The notes under the pieces: model-generated | What the model was told of the DNA's origin: nothing | The model's database searches: none | What the model saw: the letters and a program-made list of their open reading frames with translations, nothing else | Made by a program: the position numbers and the translations under genes | In this document: positions 57,798-64,000 of the stretch, one piece after another | Layout: every line of letters begins with the position of its first letter | Numbering within the stretch: position 1 is the stretch's first letter | DNA from: CAYULW01 sp964445815 | GTDB taxonomy: Bacteria > Bacteroidota > Bacteroidia > Flavobacteriales_E > Vicingaceae | Reading direction: 5' to 3' | DNA length: 64,000 nt | Assembly (NCBI GenBank): GCA_964445815.1 | Contig: CAYULW010000003.1 | Coordinates: forward strand, 310,001-374,000

Positions 57798-59924
57798 ATG
57801 AAAAAAATTACTCTTTTAATGAGTATTGTGATTGGCTTTGCACTTAATAGCCATGCGCAATACTATTTTAATACATATAATCCTGCGGGGATTAATCCAG
57901 GAGGATTAAACACAGATCCTGAACAGCCTTTTGGAGCAACAGGAGTTACTGCGGCGAATGGTTATACGTCAATTATTCCTAATGGGACGACAACGTTGAC
58001 ATGGTCTCCGGTTCAAACTATTCCGTTTCCATTTAGTTTTAATGGTACTCCGGTTACTCAATACAAAGTATCTAATTCAGGAGTATTGACTTTTACAACA
58101 TCAGCAACAACAGTTCCTCCATTTGCTAATGCAACTATTCCTTCAGCTTCAATTCCTGATAATTCGGTTATGGTCTGGGGACTTCAACAAATGGCAGGTA
58201 ATGATGGTGTAATCAATAAAACACATGGTACTGCACCGAATAGACAGCATTGGATCAATTTTGCTTCTTTTTCTGCTCCCGGTGCTTCAGGTTCACAATG
58301 GACCTATTGGGGAATTGTACTTGAAGAAACAACAAATAACATTTACATCGTTGATTTGAGAACTTATCTTACTCCTTTAACTTTGACGATGGGGATTCAA
58401 TTGAATTCAACTACCGCTTATCAAATTTCAGGAGCGCCAAATACGCCTTCTTATGTCACAAATGGAGGTAGTGTTTCAGACCCTTCTGATAATGTTTATT
58501 ACGAATTTATTCAGGGAACCAGACCTAATGATGACATTAAGTTAGAAACTACAAATGTACCTACGTATGCTGGTGCTGGAACCGGGTTTACCATTACAGG
58601 ATCTATTCAGAATGCCGGAGCAGCAACTCAGAGTTCTGTAATAATTAATTATTCGGTTAACGGTGGTGCAACTCAGTCTCATACTGTAACAGGATTATCT
58701 CTTGCTTCATTGGCAAGTACAAATTTTTCTCATTCCATTCCTTGGGTACCTTCAGGTCCCGGAAATTATTCATCAGTTAAAGTATGGACTTCTCTTCCTG
58801 CTCCAAAAGTAGATGGAAACAGTACTAATGATACTTTGATTTATGATGTTTATATCGGAACGGGTAATTCTGTTCAAAGACATGCCGTTTTAGAGGAATT
58901 TACTACGGCACCTTGTCAATTCTGTCCTGACGGAGCTTATGTTGTTGACCAGATCCTTGCTTCAAATCCTAACGTGATAGGAATTGGTGTGCATGCTTGT
59001 TTTGGAACAGATGCCATGACAGTGCCTGAAGCATCAACGATTTGTTCAACTTTAGGAAATAACTCTGCCCCAATGGGGATGGTTGATCGTGTATTATTTC
59101 CCGGCGAGTCTTCACCTGCATTTAGTAGAGCGAATAACATGTGGGCAACTCGCGCAAATGCTCGTGCGGCTCAAGGGGCTCCAGTTGATATTACAGTTAC
59201 AGGATCTTATACTGTCGGGCAAAACTTTGCTACTGTAACAGTAAGTTCAAGTTTTGTTGATTATCCTTTACCTGGTAACATTAATGTTAGTATAGCAGTT
59301 GTAGAAGATAGTGTAACGGGATCAGGTTCCGGTTATAATCAAGTCAATTACTACAATACCATTTCAGGACATCCGTATTTTGGCGCCGGGAATCCAATTG
59401 TAGGTTTTGTGCACAGACATGTATTGAGAGACATTCAACCAAGTACTTGGGGAGATAATACTGTTATTCCCGGAAATAATATTGCCTTGAATACAGCATA
59501 TTCAAAAACTTTCAATGTACCATTGAGTACCGCTTGGGATTTGTCGAAAATATCTTTAGTCGCTATGGTAAATTATTCAGGAGCAACATCCGGAGATTAT
59601 GAAATTCTTCAGGCTGAAGAAGTGAAATTGTTGAATTTGATCACTTCTATAGATAAGCAAACTGTGTCTAATACATTGGATATCTTTCCTAATCCAACAA
59701 GTCAAGAAACATACATTAACTTCAGTTTAACTTCTAATGAGCAAGTTCGATTGGAAGTTGTTGATGTAACAGGCAAATTAATGATTAGTGAAAATTTTGG
59801 TGTAATGGCAAAAGGAAAACAGCAATTAATTGTAAATGCTGCTCAACTTGAAAATGGTTTTTACTTTGTAAACTTGAGAGTGGGCGATGATCTTATTACA
59901 AGAAAGATTTCTGTTCTTCACTAG
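57798..59924 (+). CDS. Omp28-like secreted protein with extra N-terminal domain and T9SS sorting domain
   Basis: The 708-residue product has a signal peptide (MKKITLLMSIVIGFALNSHA), an additional N-terminal domain of about 220 residues (20-240), a CARDB-like beta domain (about 245-355), an Omp28 domain with VLEEFTTAPCQFCPDGA (CQFC motif) and GTDAMTVP, and a sorting domain (FPNPTSQE, ending TRKISVLH). It parallels the preceding gene over the shared parts, but the N-terminal domain is unique to it. The pair likely arose by duplication and domain gain or loss. A strong terminator follows. Confidence 0.85.
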   Translation: MKKITLLMSIVIGFALNSHAQYYFNTYNPAGINPGGLNTDPEQPFGATGVTAANGYTSIIPNGTTTLTWSPVQTIPFPFSFNGTPVTQYKVSNSGVLTFTTSATTVPPFANATIPSASIPDNSVMVWGLQQMAGNDGVINKTHGTAPNRQHWINFASFSAPGASGSQWTYWGIVLEETTNNIYIVDLRTYLTPLTLTMGIQLNSTTAYQISGAPNTPSYVTNGGSVSDPSDNVYYEFIQGTRPNDDIKLETTNVPTYAGAGTGFTITGSIQNAGAATQSSVIINYSVNGGATQSHTVTGLSLASLASTNFSHSIPWVPSGPGNYSSVKVWTSLPAPKVDGNSTNDTLIYDVYIGTGNSVQRHAVLEEFTTAPCQFCPDGAYVVDQILASNPNVIGIGVHACFGTDAMTVPEASTICSTLGNNSAPMGMVDRVLFPGESSPAFSRANNMWATRANARAAQGAPVDITVTGSYTVGQNFATVTVSSSFVDYPLPGNINVSIAVVEDSVTGSGSGYNQVNYYNTISGHPYFGAGNPIVGFVHRHVLRDIQPSTWGDNTVIPGNNIALNTAYSKTFNVPLSTAWDLSKISLVAMVNYSGATSGDYEILQAEEVKLLNLITSIDKQTVSNTLDIFPNPTSQETYINFSLTSNEQVRLEVVDVTGKLMISENFGVMAKGKQQLIVNAAQLENGFYFVNLRVGDDLITRKISVLH

Positions 59925-59942
59925 ATAATTGAATGCATAAAT

Positions 59943-59973
59943 AAAAAGTCTCGCCCTTTGGCGGGACTTTTTT
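59943..59973 (+). terminator. Intrinsic terminator after the second Omp28-like gene
   Basis: AAAAAGTCTCGCC (59943-59955), a CTTT loop, and GGCGGGACTTTTT form a 13-bp stem with one T-G wobble and a U run, 18 bases after the stop. It lies just ahead of the recG region. Confidence 0.9.
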
Positions 59974-60011
59974 GTTTGCCGCTTTTTTTAAAAGCAGTAA
60001 TTTTCTGCAAC

Positions 60012-62120
60012 ATGAATTCCTCATTTCTTGATACATCCATAGAGTACTTAAAAGGTGTTGGTCCTAAGAGGGCTAAAATGCTAAATGAGGAATTGGGTAT
60101 TTATAAATTCAAAGACCTTCTTTTTCATTTTCCATTCCGCTATGTAGATAAAACAAGATTTTATAGCATTAATGAGCTTAATGGAGACATGAGTCATGTA
60201 CAATTAAAAGGAGAGATTACCTATGTTAATGAGAGTGGCTCAAAATACAAAAGGAAGCTTATTGCCCATCTAAAAGATGAAAGTGGACAGTTAGAATTAG
60301 TTTGGTTTAAAGGAATAAAATACATTAAACCGAAACTCCAAGTTGGAAAATATTATGTTGTTTTTGGCAAACCCAATTGGTTCCAATCGAGATTAAACAT
60401 TATTCATCCTGACTTTGAGACAATAGAAGAATATAAGCAAAGTATACAATCGGCACTTGAGCCTGTTTATCACTCTTCTGAAAAGGCCAACAGGGCAGGA
60501 CTGGCAAGCAAGCACCTTGCTAAACTGATGCGTAAACTTTTGCCGCAATGCCGAAATAGAATCATAGAGAATTTACCCTTATCAATTAGAGATGAAAACG
60601 CTTTGATAGATAGGGACCAGGCGCTCTTGAGCATTCATTTTCCTGAAGATTATAATAGACTAAAGGAAGCTCGACACCGACTAAAGTTTGAAGAGTTATT
60701 TTTAATTCAATTGGATTTACTGAAGTTGAAACAAATTAATCTCGAGAAGCGAAAAGGCTTTGAATTTAGTTCAGTCGGAGATTATGTGAATCGCTTTTAC
60801 AAAGACGTTTTACCTTTTGAATTTACAAATGCTCAAAAGAAAGTACTCAAGGAAATTCGAAAAGACCTTGGTTCGGGCAAGCAAATGAATCGTCTCCTTC
60901 AAGGTGATGTTGGTAGTGGCAAAACGATCGTGGCCTTATTTTCCATGTTAATTGCTTTAGACAATGGTTATCAAGCATGTATTATGGCACCAACAGAAAT
61001 ATTGGCGCAACAGCATTTTGAGTCCATTCAAGAGCTATGTTCTCAACTTAACATTACGGTTAGGTGCTTAACAGGATCTAGTAAAGCCTCGGAACGAAAA
61101 GAAATTCACGAACAACTTGAAAATGGAGATTTAGCCATTATCGTAGGTACCCATGCTTTGCTTGAAGATAAGGTAAAGTTTCACAACTTGGGCATAGCAA
61201 TTATTGACGAACAACATCGTTTTGGTGTGGCTCAGAGGGCTAAACTTTGGAAAAAGAACTCCACTCCCCCGCATATACTCATCATGACAGCTACACCGAT
61301 ACCAAGAACATTAGCCATGACCTTGTATGGAGATTTGGATGTTTCAGTTATTGATGAGTTACCTCCGGGGAGAAAGGAGATTAAGACGGTGCATTGGTTT
61401 GAAAACAAGCGTCTAAGATTGTTTGGTTTTTTGGAGCAAGAGATCAAAAAGGGACGACAAATTTATTTTGTTTATCCATTAATTGAAGAATCTGAGAAAA
61501 TGGATTATGCCAATTTAGAAGAAGGATTTCAGCACATATTCCATCGTTTTTCTCCTCCTGAATACAAGGTCAGTATGGTGCATGGAAAAATGGATGCTGC
61601 AACAAAGGCTTTTGAGATGGAACGTTTCGTGAAAGGTGAAACACATATCATGGTATCTACTACGGTCATTGAAGTCGGAGTTAATGTACCCAATGCCTCA
61701 GTTATGGTTATTGAAAGTGCTGAACGTTTCGGCCTATCACAATTGCACCAGTTGAGAGGTAGAGTAGGAAGAGGGGCAGAGCAATCCTATTGCATTTTAA
61801 TGACGGGCAATAAATTATCATCAGATGGCAGAACGCGTATGAAAACGATGATATCTACCAATGATGGCTTTCAAATAGCAGAAGTTGATTTGAAGTTGAG
61901 AGGTCCGGGCGACCTGCAAGGTACACAGCAAAGTGGAACAGCCATCAATTTGAAATTAACCAACCTGTCAACAGATGGGCATTTGATTCAACTTGCTAGA
62001 CAAGCAGCACAATCTTTGATTCAAAATGACCCTAATTTAGACTTGCCTGAGAACCAAAATCTATTGACTTATGTTAGAGAGCAAAGACGGTCAAAAATAA
62101 ACTGGTCAAGAATCGCATGA
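60012..62120 (+). CDS. recG: ATP-dependent DNA helicase RecG
   Basis: RecG reverses stalled replication forks and branch-migrates Holliday junctions. The 702-residue product has the N-terminal wedge domain (1-270, with GVGPKRAKMLNEELGI near residue 15), helicase motif I GDVGSGKT (near 300), motif II IIDEQH and the C-terminal helicase domain with STTVIEVGVNVPNAS and QLRGRVGRG. The ATG at 60012 is used; an upstream alternative at 59958 overlaps the terminator. It is coupled to the WD40 gene by a four-base overlap (ATGA). Confidence 0.95.
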   Translation: MNSSFLDTSIEYLKGVGPKRAKMLNEELGIYKFKDLLFHFPFRYVDKTRFYSINELNGDMSHVQLKGEITYVNESGSKYKRKLIAHLKDESGQLELVWFKGIKYIKPKLQVGKYYVVFGKPNWFQSRLNIIHPDFETIEEYKQSIQSALEPVYHSSEKANRAGLASKHLAKLMRKLLPQCRNRIIENLPLSIRDENALIDRDQALLSIHFPEDYNRLKEARHRLKFEELFLIQLDLLKLKQINLEKRKGFEFSSVGDYVNRFYKDVLPFEFTNAQKKVLKEIRKDLGSGKQMNRLLQGDVGSGKTIVALFSMLIALDNGYQACIMAPTEILAQQHFESIQELCSQLNITVRCLTGSSKASERKEIHEQLENGDLAIIVGTHALLEDKVKFHNLGIAIIDEQHRFGVAQRAKLWKKNSTPPHILIMTATPIPRTLAMTLYGDLDVSVIDELPPGRKEIKTVHWFENKRLRLFGFLEQEIKKGRQIYFVYPLIEESEKMDYANLEEGFQHIFHRFSPPEYKVSMVHGKMDAATKAFEMERFVKGETHIMVSTTVIEVGVNVPNASVMVIESAERFGLSQLHQLRGRVGRGAEQSYCILMTGNKLSSDGRTRMKTMISTNDGFQIAEVDLKLRGPGDLQGTQQSGTAINLKLTNLSTDGHLIQLARQAAQSLIQNDPNLDLPENQNLLTYVREQRRSKINWSRIA

Positions 62121-63016
62121 GTTATAGATTAGTACATGATTTTAAAGGCCACAAAGGGGCGGTTTATACTTTGGAGAAAGCCGATTCAATTGCGCGTTTT
62201 TTTTCTGCCGGTGCCGACCGAAACATCGTGCTATGGAATTTGGATGAGTTAAAAGCAGAGGGAGTTGTAGCCAAATCACCAACAACAGTGATTAGTCTTA
62301 ACTATTTGCCGGATAAGAATTATTTGTTGATTGGACAGGTAGAGGGTGGTGTACATGTCATTGATTTGAATCTTGGAAAAGAAATCCGTTATCTGAAGTT
62401 GCACAAAGGCTACATTTTCAAAATTTGTTATTTGCAGGATAAACAAGAGCTGGTTTTCCTTTCAGGAGATGGTAGTTTTTCAGTGTGGTCTTCAGAGAAT
62501 TTTGAGCTTCTATTTCACGATAAAAGATGCGAGGGTAAAATTCGTTCTGCAGTAGATATGCCAGATAAAAACAGCTTTTTGATCGGACTGGGTAATGGCA
62601 GTATTGAACTGTTCAATCGAATGGAATGGGCCTTTACTCAAGAGATCGATCGACTTCCATCTTCCATTCATGCATTGGCCTATCTTAAAGACCGAGAAGC
62701 TTTGTTGGTGGGAGAAAAAGATGCTTATTTGTCTGAATACTCCTCGCTCAACTGGACAAGAAAAGAACGTATTCCGGCACATAATTGGGGCATATATGCT
62801 ATTTCAGGCAGTCATGATGGTCAACGTTTTGCAACGGCAAGCAGAGATAAAACGGTAAAAATATGGGATAGCGGAAATTTAAATGTGTTAAAGCGCTTTG
62901 AGGGGTTTAAAGATCAAGCACATACACACTCTGTGAATACTCTGCTTTGGTTAGAACAAAGAGATCAGGTGCTCAGTTCGGGTGATGATGGAAAAATAAA
63001 ACTTTGGCAAGTCTAA
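62117..63016 (+). CDS. WD40-repeat protein
   Basis: The 299-residue product has about seven WD-type repeats, clear in the first (GHKGAVYTLE...NIVLWN), the fifth and sixth (SRDKTVKIWDS) and the last (SSGDDGKIKLWQV), so it should form a complete seven-bladed propeller. It has no signal peptide and should be a cytosolic protein-interaction scaffold. Its start overlaps the recG stop. A link to RecG is possible from the coupling but not shown by the sequence. Confidence 0.85.
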   Translation: MSYRLVHDFKGHKGAVYTLEKADSIARFFSAGADRNIVLWNLDELKAEGVVAKSPTTVISLNYLPDKNYLLIGQVEGGVHVIDLNLGKEIRYLKLHKGYIFKICYLQDKQELVFLSGDGSFSVWSSENFELLFHDKRCEGKIRSAVDMPDKNSFLIGLGNGSIELFNRMEWAFTQEIDRLPSSIHALAYLKDREALLVGEKDAYLSEYSSLNWTRKERIPAHNWGIYAISGSHDGQRFATASRDKTVKIWDSGNLNVLKRFEGFKDQAHTHSVNTLLWLEQRDQVLSSGDDGKIKLWQV

Positions 63017-63043
63017 ATCCCTTTTTAGCTTGTTTGGAACTCT

Positions 63044-63051
63044 TACCTTTG
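63044..63051 (+). promoter_or_regulatory. Promoter -7 element for pheT
   Basis: TACCTTTG is an exact TAnnTTTG match, 20 bases before the ATG at 63071. A TTTG at 63033 is too close to be the -33 element. Confidence 0.5.
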
Positions 63052-63070
63052 TGCCTTTAATTTGCTATAG

Positions 63071-64000
63071 ATGAAGATTTCATACAATTGGTTAAAGGAC
63101 TTTTTAAAACTTGATCTTGCTCCTGAAAGACTGGCTCAAATTTTAACCGACATTGGTTTAGAAGTTGAGGGAATTGAAGAATTCGAGACAGTCAAAGGCG
63201 GACTAAAAGGAGTTGTAGTCGGAGAAGTTAAGGAAATGACTCAGCATCCCAATGCTGACCGTTTAAAGTTAACCAAGGTAGACGTTGGCCATGCTGAATT
63301 TTTACCAATTGTATGTGGTGCACCCAATGTTGCGGTAGGACAAAAAGTCATTGTTGCTCTTGTTGGAACCAGTCTTTATCCGGATGAGAAAGAGTTTAAG
63401 ATAAAAAAATCTAAAATCAGAGGTGAAGTTTCTGAGGGCATGCTTTGTGCAGAAGATGAGTTAGGTCTTGGTAGCTCGCACGATGGTATTCTTGTTTTAC
63501 CTCCTGAAACTAAGGTAGGTCAACCTGCAAGTGAGTATTTTAATTTAGAGTCCGATATTGTATTTGAAATTGGCTTAACACCAAATCGTGCAGATGCCAT
63601 GTCTCATTATGGGGTTGCAAGGGATTTGGCGTGTTACTTCAATTTGTACGATTCTATTTCGCTTCGAGAACTTAAGCATCAATATCATGAATTGAAGGAG
63701 GATAAAGAGGCCATAATGGTGAATCATGTTGACCAAGAACGATGCCCAAGATATGCCGGAATAACACTTAGGAACATTAAAGTTGAAGAATCTCCCGCTT
63801 GGTTAAAAATGCGTTTGAAGGCAATTGGATTACACCCAATCAATAATGTTGTAGACATCACCAACTATGTTTTGCATGAATTGGGGCAGCCATTGCATGC
63901 CTTCGATGCTGATAAAATTGAGGGAGGAGAGATTAAGGTACAGACTCTTCCGTCTAACACAGTTTTTACCACTTTGGATGAGGAAGACCGAAAGTTAGAT
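63071..64000 (+). CDS. pheT: Phenylalanyl-tRNA synthetase beta subunit (partial, runs off the window)
   Basis: The first 310 codons are present. The product starts MKISYNWLKDFLKLDLAPE and has the tRNA-binding/EMAP-like domain (about 40-150, with HPNADRLKLTKVDVG and IRGEVSEGMLCAEDELGLG) and the B3/4 region with GLTPNRADAMSHYGVARDLA and INNVVDITNYVLHELGQPLHAFD. PheT pairs with PheS to charge tRNA-Phe and carries the editing site. The frame is open to base 64000, so the gene is cut by the window edge rather than broken. Confidence 0.96.
   Translation, partial: MKISYNWLKDFLKLDLAPERLAQILTDIGLEVEGIEEFETVKGGLKGVVVGEVKEMTQHPNADRLKLTKVDVGHAEFLPIVCGAPNVAVGQKVIVALVGTSLYPDEKEFKIKKSKIRGEVSEGMLCAEDELGLGSSHDGILVLPPETKVGQPASEYFNLESDIVFEIGLTPNRADAMSHYGVARDLACYFNLYDSISLRELKHQYHELKEDKEAIMVNHVDQERCPRYAGITLRNIKVEESPAWLKMRLKAIGLHPINNVVDITNYVLHELGQPLHAFDADKIEGGEIKVQTLPSNTVFTTLDEEDRKLD

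Noticed and set aside
1..64000. CRISPR arrays, rRNA and tRNA genes
   Set aside because: No regularly spaced repeats, rRNA-like stretches or cloverleaf-like sequences were noticed on reading; no tool search was run.

Overview
The window reads as chromosomal DNA of a member of the Bacteroidota. Five predicted secreted proteins end in type IX secretion (T9SS) type A sorting domains. There are HmuY-like proteins, a TonB-dependent receptor, YHYH, DUF6607 and Omp28 family proteins, and promoters of the TTG-N20-TAnnTTTG type with little Shine-Dalgarno signal. Genes of the futalosine route to menaquinone (mqnB, mqnD) point to a marine-type lineage outside the classical-menaquinone Flavobacteriaceae, but I cannot fix the genus.

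Layout: (1) 1-5.7 kb is the end of the S10/spc/alpha ribosomal superoperon (end of rplO, secY, map, infA, rpmJ, rpsM, rpsK, rpsD, rpoA, rplQ), closed by a perfect palindromic terminator. (2) 5.7-14.1 kb holds carA, eno, a tandem pair of secreted kelch proteins whose duplication copied the end of eno, gltA, and a UbiD-type decarboxylase. (3) 14.2-26.1 kb, mostly on the minus strand, carries envelope genes: DUF1573, a CtpA protease, two SPOR-domain proteins, DUF4919 plus an NhaC antiporter, and a YHYH lipoprotein/membrane protein/MtfA-peptidase set, with one plus-strand flavoprotein. (4) 26.3-34.8 kb holds a LuxR-type regulator with a degenerate receiver, marC, and a probable heme/iron acquisition region: DUF6607, an FMN-binding protein with a flavinylation motif, a 4-TM protein, a T9SS HmuY-like protein, a small ORF, a TonB receptor and a HmuY lipoprotein. 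The regulator and the T9SS HmuY gene share an almost identical leader with a 21-bp palindrome. (5) 34.9-38.0 kb is an AT-rich accessory island (two unknown membrane proteins and a HEPN-domain protein) bounded by cassette-like GCTAAC/GTTAGC repeats. (6) 38.2-49.9 kb has a CPBP protease, PrcB, HEAT and zinc-ribbon proteins, a WYL regulator, an epimerase, pepD-mqnB-mqnD-hldD plus a large membrane protein, and GT2-merR-M23, three neighbours that all start with TTG. (7) 50-64 kb has alaS, a NatAB-like ABC exporter with a sigma-54-type regulator lacking a DNA-binding domain, two secreted Omp28-like proteins, recG, a WD40 protein and the start of pheT.

Functionally the window joins core information-processing genes with envelope biogenesis and nutrient capture. 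The most interesting candidate system is the 26.3-34.8 kb region, where surface heme/iron capture is encoded next to a predicted extracytoplasmic flavin redox module. No rRNA, tRNA, CRISPR array or transposase was seen.
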